35,533 nucleotides of DNA, taken from the NCBI GenBank assembly GCA_007119095.1, contig SKQI01000248.1, positions 1 through 35,533 of the forward strand. Direction: 5' to 3'. The DNA comes from Wenzhouxiangella sp. (GTDB lineage Bacteria > Pseudomonadota > Gammaproteobacteria > Xanthomonadales > Wenzhouxiangellaceae). A model generated the notes under the pieces. That model was not told where the DNA came from and made no database searches. It worked only from the letters and a program-made list of their open reading frames with translations. Position 1 is the first letter of the stretch; each line of letters begins with the position of its first letter. Below are positions 9,053 to 17,946 of the stretch, piece after piece. Made by a program: the position numbers and the translations under genes.

Positions 9053-10741
9053 TCAGCTATCGGAACTGCGCGGTTCGCCAAACTGATCGCGCAGCTCGCG
9101 TCTGAGGATCTTGCCAACATTGGTCTTCGGCAGTTCGTCCACGAACTCGACGTATTTAGGAACCTTGTAGCCGGTCAACTCCTTGCGGCAGTGCTCACGC
9201 ACTTCCTTGACGGTCAGGGATTCGTCCTTGCGCACGACCACGACCTTGACCACTTCGCCCGATTTCTCATCCGGCGCGCCAATCGCGCCGACCTCAAGCA
9301 CTTTCGGGTGAGCAGCGACCACATCCTCGATTTCATTGGGATAGACGTTGAAGCCGGAGACCAGGATCATGTCCTTCTTGCGATCGACGATATAGAAAAA
9401 ACCCTGCTCGTCCATTTTCGCCATGTCACCGGTTTTCAGCCAACCCTCGTCATCAAGCACCTTGGCCGTCTCTTCCGGTCGGTTCCAGTAGCCTTTCATT
9501 ACCTGCGGGCCGTGGACGCACAGCTCGCCGGTTTCGCCGGCCGGCTGAGCATTGCCATCGGGGTCGATGACCTTGCACGAAGTCGAGGAAATCGGCAAAC
9601 CAATGGCGCCGTTGTAATCGGTCAGAGTCATCGGGTTGATGCAGGCTGCCGGCGATGTTTCGGTCAGACCATAGGCTTCGATCAACGGCACACCGGTAAT
9701 CTTTTTCCACTTGTCGGCCACGGCACGCTGTACGGCCATGCCACCGCCGAGGGTCATCCGCAGATTGGAAAAGTCGAGCTCGCTGAAGCCCGGCGTGTTG
9801 AGCAAGCCATTGAACAAGGTATTGACCCCGGTAATGGCGGTGAAATCGACGTTCGACAGTTCCTTGATGAAGCCGGGCATGTCGCGTGGGTTGGTGATCA
9901 GCACGTTGCGACCGCCGAACTTGAGGAAAACCAGGCAGTTGGCCGTCAGGGCAAAGATATGGTAGAGGGGCAGGGCGGTGATGATGGTTTCCGCGCCCGG
10001 ACTGACCCGGTCACCCAGCCAGGCCGAGGACTGCTGCATATTGGCAACCATGTTGCCATGGGTCAGCATGGCTCCCTTGGAAACGCCGGTGGTGCCGCCG
10101 GTGTATTGCAGGAACGCCAAGTCATCATGCCCCAGCTTGGTCGGGGTCAGTTTGGCGCCGGCCCCGTCGGCCAGCACGCGCTTGAAGGGTATCGCGTCGG
10201 GCAGGTTGAACTTCGGCACCATCTTTTTGATGTAGCGAAGCACGAAATTCATGATCGCTCCCTTGGGGAATCCGACCATGTCGCCCATGGTGGTCAAAAT
10301 GACGTGTTCGACATCCGTGTCATCAATGACCGCCTCAAGCACGTTGGCGAAATTCTCGATAATGACGATCGCGCGAGCGCCTGAGTCCTTGAGCTGATGC
10401 TTCAGCTCGCGAGCGGTATACAGCGGGTTGGTATTGACCACGACCAGCCCGGCCCGCAAAGCACCGAACACGGCGATGGGGTACTGCAGCACGTTCGGCA
10501 TCATGATGGCGATACGGTCGCCCGGATTCAGCCCCAGCGCCTGTAGCCGGGCACCAAAAGCGCGGCTGTACTCGTCAACCTGGGCATAGGTGAGGGTGGC
10601 GCCAAAATTCACATAGGCCACCTTGTCTGCATATTCCTGACAACTTTTTTCGATGACCTCGACCACCGAGCTGAATTCGTTCATGTCGATTTCGGCAGGC
10701 ACGTTGGCCGGATACTGGTCAAGCCACGGTTTTTCGGACAT
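9053..10741 (-). CDS. fadD: long-chain fatty acid-CoA ligase
   Basis: AMP-binding motifs [72 protein letters not shown]. Confidence 0.94.
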   Translation of the reverse strand: MSEKPWLDQYPANVPAEIDMNEFSSVVEVIEKSCQEYADKVAYVNFGATLTYAQVDEYSRAFGARLQALGLNPGDRIAIMMPNVLQYPIAVFGALRAGLVVVNTNPLYTARELKHQLKDSGARAIVIIENFANVLEAVIDDTDVEHVILTTMGDMVGFPKGAIMNFVLRYIKKMVPKFNLPDAIPFKRVLADGAGAKLTPTKLGHDDLAFLQYTGGTTGVSKGAMLTHGNMVANMQQSSAWLGDRVSPGAETIITALPLYHIFALTANCLVFLKFGGRNVLITNPRDMPGFIKELSNVDFTAITGVNTLFNGLLNTPGFSELDFSNLRMTLGGGMAVQRAVADKWKKITGVPLIEAYGLTETSPAACINPMTLTDYNGAIGLPISSTSCKVIDPDGNAQPAGETGELCVHGPQVMKGYWNRPEETAKVLDDEGWLKTGDMAKMDEQGFFYIVDRKKDMILVSGFNVYPNEIEDVVAAHPKVLEVGAIGAPDEKSGEVVKVVVVRKDESLTVKEVREHCRKELTGYKVPKYVEFVDELPKTNVGKILRRELRDQFGEPRSSDS

Positions 10742-10782
10742 GTTGTTCTACCCTTGTATTTGATCTTTATGGACTACCAAGT

Positions 10783-10792
10783 CCAAGCTTGG
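10783..10792. promoter_or_regulatory. 10-nt palindrome in the divergent fadD / GCS2-CBS intergenic region
   Basis: CCAAGCTTGG, preceded by a partial direct repeat CCAAGT. No regulator assigned. Confidence 0.3.
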
Positions 10793-10894
10793 CATAGCTT
10801 GCGCGCCGACACAAGCAGCGCCCGGATTTGCCCAGGAGACACGAGCCGTTTATCATCGCTGAAACCGACGGCGTGGCCAGGAACAGCGAATCTC

Positions 10895-12808
10895 ATGGGC
10901 GAACAAAACGTACAGCAGACCAGCGACGAAACCACTCGCCGCGCATTCATGAAGGCCTTGCTCGACGAGGTCAGGGCCCTGGAAGACATGCATCAAAACG
11001 GCATGTTCGAGTCCGGGGTGCGTCGTATTGGCGCCGAACAGGAAATGTTTCTGGTCGATCGCGCCGCCCGGCCGGCCCTGACGGCCATGCAGATTCTCGA
11101 ACGCATGGATGACCCCCGTTTCACCCATGAACTGGGGCTATTCAATCTGGAAGCAAACCTGTCACCGCTGGAGTTGGGCGGCAACTGCTTGCGCCAGCTT
11201 GAGGCCGAAACCAACGAGGTGATGGGCATTGCCCGCGACAAGGCAGCCGAGGTCGGGAGCCGAGTCGCCCTGGTCGGCATCCTGCCTACCCTGACGCGCG
11301 AACATCTGAGTCTGGATGCGATCGTTCCCACGGCGCGTTACTTTGCCCTTAACGAGGCTTTGCTGCGTCTTCGGGGCAGCAATTTCCAGATTTCGATCAA
11401 GGGTATTGACCAGCTCAGCTTCAATCATGACAACCTGATGCTGGAGGCCTGCAATACCAGTTTCCAGATCCACTTCCAGGTCGGCCCGGAAGAGTTTGCG
11501 CATCTCTACAACATTGCCCAGGCTGTGACCGGACCGCTGCTGGCCGCGTCGGTCAATTCACCCATTCTGCTGGGCAAACGCCTCTGGCACGAAAGTCGAA
11601 TTGCCGTCTTCGAGCACTCGATTGATGCTCGCTCCGAGGCCCACGCCGCCCGCGGCCACAAGCCCAGGGTTCATTTTGGCGACAGCTGGATCGACGAATC
11701 GGTGATCGAGATTTTCAAGGAAGATATCGCTCGCTTCCGGGTCATTCTCACGACCGAGTTTGAAGATGATCCGATTGGCATGGTGGCTCGAGGCGAGGTA
11801 CCCAAGCTGAACGCACTGCGCTTGCACAATGGTACGGTCTATCGCTGGAATCGCGCCTGTTACGGGATTTCCGACAACGGCAAACCGCATCTGCGCATCG
11901 AAAACCGGGTCATTCCCTCGGGACCAACGGTGTTGGATGAGGTTGGCAACGCCGCTTTCTTTTTCGGCATGATGGCGAAACTCTCTCGCTCGGTCGACGA
12001 TATTCGAGAGCACCTCAGTTTCTCCGACGTCAAGTCGAATTTCTTGGCTGCTGCCCGAGAAGGCATTCGCGCCCAGCAGGTCTGGTTTGATGATCGCCAG
12101 ATGACCGCCCAGGAGCTGGTTCTCGATATTCTGCTGCCACTGGCCAGGGAAGGCCTGACCGAAGCCGGTATCGACAGCGACGATATCGACCGTTACCTGG
12201 GCGCGGTTCAGAAGCGCGTCGAGCGTCGACGCACCGGGGCACGCTGGCAGCTGGAGTCACTGGAGAACATGCGCGGCCAGGGCAGCGCTCACGAGTGCCT
12301 CCGGGCGCTGACCTCCAGCATGCTTGATCAGCAGCACTCGGGCAAACCCATCGCCGATTGGGAGTTGGCCGAATTCTGCCGCAGCCAGGACTGGCGGGAC
12401 AGTTACCGCACCGTTGGTCAATTCATGGCCACCGACCTGTTTACCGTCCGCCCGGACGACATCGTCGACTTCGCCGCCAGCCTGATGGAGTGGCGCTACG
12501 TCCGTCACGTGCCGGTCGAAGACGACTCCGGCCAGTTGCTTGGACTGATCTCGCACCGGCAGCTGCTGCGTCTGATCGCCCGCGGGGGCAAAATGGACCA
12601 AAGCACCATGGTCCGGGACATCATGCGTCCGGACCCGCTGTCCGTCAGCCCTGATACAACAACGGTGGAGGCCATTCGGCTGATGCGTGAGAAACGTCTG
12701 AGCTGTCTCCCTGTGGTCGAAGATGGCAAGCTGGTCGGCCTGGTTACCGAATATGACCTGATCGTGGTCGCCGGCCGCCTGCTGGAAAGCTACCTGGCCG
12801 AAGAATGA
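10895..12808 (+). CDS. glutamate-cysteine ligase family (GCS2-like) protein fused to a C-terminal CBS domain pair
   Basis: GCS2-like RRIGAEQEMFLVD, HLRIENRVIPSGPTVLDEVGNAAFFFGMM; C-terminus has two CBS-like repeats (FMATDLFTVRPDDIVDFAASLMEWRYVRHVPVEDDSGQLLGLISHRQLL and MRPDPLSVSPDTTTVEAIRLMREKRLSCLPVVEDGKLVGLVTEYDLI). Start moved from 10754 to the in-frame ATG at 10895. Confidence 0.85.
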   Translation: MGEQNVQQTSDETTRRAFMKALLDEVRALEDMHQNGMFESGVRRIGAEQEMFLVDRAARPALTAMQILERMDDPRFTHELGLFNLEANLSPLELGGNCLRQLEAETNEVMGIARDKAAEVGSRVALVGILPTLTREHLSLDAIVPTARYFALNEALLRLRGSNFQISIKGIDQLSFNHDNLMLEACNTSFQIHFQVGPEEFAHLYNIAQAVTGPLLAASVNSPILLGKRLWHESRIAVFEHSIDARSEAHAARGHKPRVHFGDSWIDESVIEIFKEDIARFRVILTTEFEDDPIGMVARGEVPKLNALRLHNGTVYRWNRACYGISDNGKPHLRIENRVIPSGPTVLDEVGNAAFFFGMMAKLSRSVDDIREHLSFSDVKSNFLAAAREGIRAQQVWFDDRQMTAQELVLDILLPLAREGLTEAGIDSDDIDRYLGAVQKRVERRRTGARWQLESLENMRGQGSAHECLRALTSSMLDQQHSGKPIADWELAEFCRSQDWRDSYRTVGQFMATDLFTVRPDDIVDFAASLMEWRYVRHVPVEDDSGQLLGLISHRQLLRLIARGGKMDQSTMVRDIMRPDPLSVSPDTTTVEAIRLMREKRLSCLPVVEDGKLVGLVTEYDLIVVAGRLLESYLAEE

Positions 12809-13281
12809 GCGCCCGCCCACGCATGGATCGACAGCGGCTGACTGTCGCGGCCATCGTACTGGCCGTGCTTGCAACGCTGCTGCTGGTCGCCTGCGCACCA
12901 CCCTTGCCCGACGAGGAGCTGATCCGTCAGCGCCACGACGATATGGCCCAGGGGCTGGCCGATCGCAGCGCGCGGGCCGTGATGGCACCGTTGGCCGACG
13001 ATTTCAGCGCCGAGACCTGGAATCTCGACTTGCGCGGTGTGCGCCTGTTGCTGGAGCGGGAAATGCGCGCTCACGAGCGCCTGCGTGCCCGCATTCAGGA
13101 TTTTTCGGTCACCCTGCACGGAGAAGCGCGTGCCACTGCTGACTTCCGGCTGATCCTCACCGGCGGCAGCGGTCTCATTCCCGAGCGTGTCCGCGGTTAC
13201 CGCGTTCGAACCGGTTGGCGTCGTGAAGGTTCGGACTGGGTGATGATTTCGGCCAGTTGGGAAGACGTGGTTGGTCAGTGA
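12805..13281 (+). CDS. small lipoprotein, possibly NTF2-like fold
   Basis: Signal peptide and lipobox-like LLLVAC; remaining pattern (ELIRQRHDDMAQGLADRSARAVMAPLADDF...WVMISASWE) is NTF2/SnoaL-like. ATGA overlap with upstream CDS. Confidence 0.65.
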   Translation: MSARPRMDRQRLTVAAIVLAVLATLLLVACAPPLPDEELIRQRHDDMAQGLADRSARAVMAPLADDFSAETWNLDLRGVRLLLEREMRAHERLRARIQDFSVTLHGEARATADFRLILTGGSGLIPERVRGYRVRTGWRREGSDWVMISASWEDVVGQ

Positions 13282-16200
13282 GTACGGCCATCGGCACCAA
13301 GGCCCTGCCCGAATCCCATCTATCGCCCCGTATCCGACGCTGGTTTGTTGACCGTTACGGCCGACCGACCGCCGTTCAGGCTGCGGCCTGGCCGGTCATT
13401 GCCGCCGGCGACAATGCCCTGGTTGTCGGCGCCACCGGCAGCGGAAAATCACTCGCCGCCTGGCTACCACTGATCGGGCGGCTGGCCGTATCGGGCCATC
13501 AGCGTGGCGTCAGCCTGCTCTACATTTCCCCGTTACGTGCCTTGTCGCGCGATATGGCCAACGGCCTGGAAGCCTGCCTCGAGGGCCTGGCGCGGGTTGA
13601 TTGCCGCGACGGCCAGGTCTTGCAAATCGGCCTGCGCACGGGTGATACCAGGCCGACCGAGCGGGCCAGGCAGCGGCGCTGCCCACCCGACATCCTGCTC
13701 ACCACGCCGGAGAGCCTGTTTGTTCTGCTTGGGAGCCGCGGCGGTCGCGACATGCTGCGCCAGGTGCGCGGTGTGATCGTCGATGAAATCCATGCCCTTG
13801 TCGAAAACAAGCGCGGCGCCCACCTGGCCCTGTCGCTGGAAAGATTGCAAAACCTGACTGGCGAACCCCTGCAGCGGATCGGACTATCCGCCACATCGCG
13901 GCCCAGGCGGCTTGCGGCCGGCTTTCTGGCCGGCGCCGGCCGGTCTTGCAGAATAGTGGGCGATCAGGCCAACACCATCCCGGAGCTCAAGCTTGAGCTG
14001 CCTGACACGCCGCTGGGACCTTTTGCGGGTAGCAACCACTGGGATCAGATCAACAACCGGCTGGTCGTGCTGGCCACGCAACCAGGCAACATGCTGGTGT
14101 TCTGCAATACCCGCTCACAGGTCGAACGGGTCGCCGCGCAGCTGGAAGATCACTTGCCGAATGACGCCCTCGCGGTCCATCACGGCAGCGTTGGCCGCGA
14201 TCGTCGCGAAACCGTGGAACAGGGGATGAAACAGGGTCAGATCAAGGTCGTGGTCTGTTCTTCCTCGCTTGAACTCGGTATTGATATCGGTGTTTTGGAC
14301 AGGGTTTGCCAGCTGGGGGCGCCGAGGGGCATCAACCCCGTCAGACAAAGAGCAGGCAGGGCCAGACATCGCCCCGATGCCGTGCCCCGCCTGCATGCAT
14401 TTCCACTGACCCTGTCCGACCTGCTGGACTGGCAGGCGCTGGCCCAGGCCCTGGGACGCGGCCAGGTTGATGTGCTGCAGCCCTGCCGGGCGCCGCATGA
14501 TGTGCTTTGCCAACACCTTGTCGCGATAGTCGCGGCCGGGCAGGAACAGATCAGCGAAATCTACCGCACGGTCACGCGGGCCTTCCCATGGCGGAAACTG
14601 CCTCTCGAGCAACTGGAGAGCCTGATCGCGATGCTGCACGACGGATTCGTCCCTGGACGCGAAGTCGGGCTTGGCCCGATTATTCGCCTGGGCCCCGATC
14701 GACTGGTTGCTGCAACCGGTGCCGCCCGCATGGCTCTGCTCAATGCCGGCACCATCCCCGAATGGTTCGAATACGAAGTGATTGCGCCCGCTCAGGAGCT
14801 TCGTCTCGGCAAGCTCGACGAAGAATTTGCCTTCGAGTCCTCTCCCGGGCAGATCCTGCAGCTGGGTGGTCAGCATTGGCGCATTCTCAGGGTATTGCCC
14901 GGACGGGTCGAAGTAGAGGATGCCGGCGACGAAACGCCCAACCTGCCGTTCTGGTTTGGTGACGGCAGCGGTCGCAGTACCAGCCTGTCACGCCAGCTTG
15001 GCGTGCTGTTGGGCGCGGCCAATCGCGGCCGCCTGCCCGCAGACCCGCAGTTGGCGGCCTACCTTGCTGAAAGTCGGGCGAGCCTGGGCCGTTTGCCCGA
15101 TGATAGAAGGATCGTTCTGGAACGTTTCTTCGACCCGTCCGGTGACCAGCACCTGGTCATCCACAGCGTGTTCGGCGCCCGTCTGAACCGGGCCTGGGGC
15201 CTTGCCCTGCGCAAGCGCTTCTGCCGCGGCTTCAACTTCGAACTGCAAGCGGCGGCAACGGACAACGGCGTGCTGATTTCACTGGGCGCGGTACACAGTT
15301 TCGATCTCGACGAAGTGCCGGGCTGGTTGAAAGCAAGCCAGCTCAGGGATCTGCTGATCCAGGCCATGCTCGATACCCCGATTTTTCAGACCAGGCTGCG
15401 CTGGTGCGCCAATACCGCCATGGCCATCCAGCGCCGAGATTTTCAGGGCCGGATACCGGCCCAGGTACAGCGCAACCAGACCGAAAACCTGATCGCGAGG
15501 ATCTTCCCCGACCAGCTTGCCTGCCTGGAAAACCTGAGCGGCGAGCGCCGGGTTCCCGATCACCCCCTGGTCGAGCAAGCCCTGCGGGACTGCCTGAATG
15601 AGTACCTGGACCTGACCGGCCTGGAACGACTCTACCGACGCCTGGAGCGTGGCGAGGTGCATGTGCAGGCCGTCGATACAACCTTTCCTTCGCCACTGGC
15701 CATGGCACTCATTCATGCCCCGCGCAACAGCTTCCTGGATCCCGCGGCAGCGGAAGAAAGACGCACACGCAGCTTCGAGCAGCACCCGGACCGGAGAGCA
15801 GCGCCATCGGCCCGACCGCCGGCAGGCAGCTCGCCGGCCTTGAGCAGTGATCGTTTTGAACAACAGTTACTGTCTGCCGGCTATCTGTTGCCGGTCGAGG
15901 CCGAGCGCCAGGTGCTGGGTGCAGCTTTCCTGAAACTGGTACGCGACAGGTCAGCGATCAGCCTGCACCTGAACGCTGGGCAATGCCTCTGGGTTCATGT
16001 CGAGCGCCTGGCCGAAGCCATGGCCATCTGGCCTGATGCCCGGCTGCAGCCGCTGCTGCCGGCCGGGCTGCGGCCATCGCCGGTCAGCGACGCTGACGAA
16101 GCCTTGAGCCGGTTGCTTCTGGGGAGATGCCGCTTGCTCGGAGGGGTAACGGTGGCGCAGCTGGCTGGGGAAAATGGACTCGACATGACATCCATCCATG

Positions 16201-16304
16201 CTGCGTTATTGCGCCTTCGCACTGAAGGGTTGCTGACTTCTCAGGATCAGGGCGACAACGTCGTCTTCAGAGAAAGAAAACCCGCAGCCGTTGCTGCGGG
16301 TTGA
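13278..16304 (+). CDS. Lhr-type DEAD/DEAH-box ATP-dependent helicase
   Basis: Motif I ATGSGKSLAAWLP, motif II VDEIHAL, LSATSRP, SSLELGIDIG, motif VI-like QRAGRARHR. GTG start overlapping the previous stop (GTGA) preferred over the listed TTG at 13257. Confidence 0.88.
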   Translation: MSTAIGTKALPESHLSPRIRRWFVDRYGRPTAVQAAAWPVIAAGDNALVVGATGSGKSLAAWLPLIGRLAVSGHQRGVSLLYISPLRALSRDMANGLEACLEGLARVDCRDGQVLQIGLRTGDTRPTERARQRRCPPDILLTTPESLFVLLGSRGGRDMLRQVRGVIVDEIHALVENKRGAHLALSLERLQNLTGEPLQRIGLSATSRPRRLAAGFLAGAGRSCRIVGDQANTIPELKLELPDTPLGPFAGSNHWDQINNRLVVLATQPGNMLVFCNTRSQVERVAAQLEDHLPNDALAVHHGSVGRDRRETVEQGMKQGQIKVVVCSSSLELGIDIGVLDRVCQLGAPRGINPVRQRAGRARHRPDAVPRLHAFPLTLSDLLDWQALAQALGRGQVDVLQPCRAPHDVLCQHLVAIVAAGQEQISEIYRTVTRAFPWRKLPLEQLESLIAMLHDGFVPGREVGLGPIIRLGPDRLVAATGAARMALLNAGTIPEWFEYEVIAPAQELRLGKLDEEFAFESSPGQILQLGGQHWRILRVLPGRVEVEDAGDETPNLPFWFGDGSGRSTSLSRQLGVLLGAANRGRLPADPQLAAYLAESRASLGRLPDDRRIVLERFFDPSGDQHLVIHSVFGARLNRAWGLALRKRFCRGFNFELQAAATDNGVLISLGAVHSFDLDEVPGWLKASQLRDLLIQAMLDTPIFQTRLRWCANTAMAIQRRDFQGRIPAQVQRNQTENLIARIFPDQLACLENLSGERRVPDHPLVEQALRDCLNEYLDLTGLERLYRRLERGEVHVQAVDTTFPSPLAMALIHAPRNSFLDPAAAEERRTRSFEQHPDRRAAPSARPPAGSSPALSSDRFEQQLLSAGYLLPVEAERQVLGAAFLKLVRDRSAISLHLNAGQCLWVHVERLAEAMAIWPDARLQPLLPAGLRPSPVSDADEALSRLLLGRCRLLGGVTVAQLAGENGLDMTSIHAALLRLRTEGLLTSQDQGDNVVFRERKPAAVAAG
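16279..16302 (-). terminator. intrinsic terminator for the coxC-side (minus-strand) transcript, inside the 3' end of the helicase gene
   Basis: 10-bp stem AACCCGCAGC-cgtt-GCTGCGGGTT; on the minus strand it is followed by TTCTTTCT (gaaagaa on +). Confidence 0.75.
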
Positions 16305-16350
16305 GTCGATTCATTGGAGGGCAACGCGCCCGCCAGCAGCGCCGGCGGCA

Positions 16351-17235
16351 TCAAATCACGTAGACGAACAGGAACAGTCCCAGCCAGACCACGTCAACGA
16401 AGTGCCAGTACCAGGCCGCTGCCTCGAAGCCGAAGTGATTCTTTTTGGTGAAATGACCGAAGGCACAGCGGATGGTAATGATGATCAGCATGATGGTGCC
16501 GATGATCACGTGCAGACCGTGGAAGCCGGTCAGCATGAAAAAAGTGGAGCCGTAAATGCCCGAGCCCAGCGTCAAGCCAAGATCCCGATAGGCATGGACG
16601 TACTCATAACTCTGGATGGCCAGGAAGATGCACGCCAGGACGATGGTCGCCAGCATCCACACCAGCAGGGCGGCGCGCTGGGCGCGCTTCAAGGCCCAGT
16701 GGGCGAGGGTGATGGTGATACCCGATGTCAGCAGAATCAAGGTATTCAACAACGGCAAACCAAACCCGGGGATGGTCTGGAAATCACCACCCAGTGCGGC
16801 CGGGCCGTGAGTCGGCCAGACGGCTTCGAAGCCAGGCCACAGCAGGGCATTGGTCATTGCCCCGGTTCCTTCGCCACCCAGCCAGGGCACGGACAGAATG
16901 CGGGCGTAGAACAGGGCGCCAAAGAACGCGGCAAAGAACATGACCTCGGAGAAAATGAACCAGATCATGCCGTGACGGAACGACAGATCCACCGAGCTGT
17001 TGTAGAGCCCCGCCTGTGACTCGCGGACCACATCGGCAAACCAGCCAAACATCATCAACAAGATGATGGCCACGCCGATCGCGAACAGCCACGGCCCGCT
17101 GGCGCCCTGGTTCAGCCAATTGGCCGCGCCAAGGGCGAAGGTGAATAGCCCCACTGACCCGACAATCGGCCACTTGGCGGTGCTGGGTACGAAATAGCTG
17201 CTCTGTGCCATGTTGCGAAAGCTCCCTTGCTTCAA
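16351..17235 (-). CDS. coxC: cytochrome c oxidase subunit III
   Basis: WFIFSEVMFFAAFFGALFYAR, FFMLTGFHGLHVIIGTIML, FGFEAAAWYWHFVDVVWLGLFLFVYV. Confidence 0.96.
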   Translation of the reverse strand: MKQGSFRNMAQSSYFVPSTAKWPIVGSVGLFTFALGAANWLNQGASGPWLFAIGVAIILLMMFGWFADVVRESQAGLYNSSVDLSFRHGMIWFIFSEVMFFAAFFGALFYARILSVPWLGGEGTGAMTNALLWPGFEAVWPTHGPAALGGDFQTIPGFGLPLLNTLILLTSGITITLAHWALKRAQRAALLVWMLATIVLACIFLAIQSYEYVHAYRDLGLTLGSGIYGSTFFMLTGFHGLHVIIGTIMLIIITIRCAFGHFTKKNHFGFEAAAWYWHFVDVVWLGLFLFVYVI

Positions 17236-17792
17236 TTCACCGCGGCAAGCACTGCGGTGGCTTCATCGTTCTTGTAAATGATATAGGACAGCGTCACCAG
17301 TTCGACGCGCTCCGGTAGATTCGGATCAACCACGAACCGTACCGGCATGTCACGCGACTCGCCCGCGCCGAGCAGCTGCTCGGTAAAGCAGAAACACTCG
17401 GTCTTGTTGAAAAACAGCGATGCGCGACCCGGCGAAACACTGGGCACCGCCTGCGCGATCACCGGGTGATCGGCGCGATTGTAGGCGACGTACATGGTTT
17501 CGTAAAGCTTGCCCGGGTGAACGTCCATGAACCGCTGGGTAGGTTCAAAGCGCCAGGGCAGGCCGGAGTTCACGGTCGAAACGAACTGTACTCGAACCTT
17601 CCGATCGTAGTTGATCTCGTCGCTCAGCTCGACCTGAACAGGACCATCGGCAGTTCTGCCACCAATGCCGGTGATTTCACAGAACTTGTCGTACAACGGC
17701 ACCAGCAGATAGCCAAATCCAAACATGGCCACGGCCATCATGGTCAAGCCAATCACGGTCTGCCAGGGTTTCTTGCGCGTTGAAGCAGTCAT
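17232..17792 (-). CDS. ctaG: cytochrome c oxidase assembly protein CtaG/Cox11
   Basis: GFGYLLVPLYDKFCEITGIGG, FFNKTECFCFTEQLLGAGES, LVTLSYIIY. Confidence 0.95.
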   Translation of the reverse strand: MTASTRKKPWQTVIGLTMMAVAMFGFGYLLVPLYDKFCEITGIGGRTADGPVQVELSDEINYDRKVRVQFVSTVNSGLPWRFEPTQRFMDVHPGKLYETMYVAYNRADHPVIAQAVPSVSPGRASLFFNKTECFCFTEQLLGAGESRDMPVRFVVDPNLPERVELVTLSYIIYKNDEATAVLAAVN

Positions 17793-17935
17793 GTCAAGAA
17801 ATAGTTGAAAACGCCGCGGCCGACAAAGAACAGATAGATACCCAGCACAACGGCGCCCAGGATCAGCGCGGTGCGTATCACACCGCGCCGACGTTCGTCC
17901 TTGCCTGGCATATCTTTATCCGTTCGATTGGCCAT
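17789..17935 (-). CDS. 48-aa single-pass membrane protein between coxA and ctaG (below the ORF-track cutoff)
   Basis: Manual translation: MANRTDKDMPGKDERRRGVIRTALILGAVVLGIYLFFVGRGVFNYFLT*. Stop overlaps the ctaG start (ATGA); one hydrophobic segment after a charged N-terminus. Confidence 0.8.
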   Translation of the reverse strand: MANRTDKDMPGKDERRRGVIRTALILGAVVLGIYLFFVGRGVFNYFLT

Positions 17936-17946
17936 CTCGGATGCCA

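Noticed and set aside
9191-10384. 397-aa + strand ORF
   Set aside because: Antisense to fadD, which has clear motifs; His/Asp/Gln-rich shadow-frame composition.
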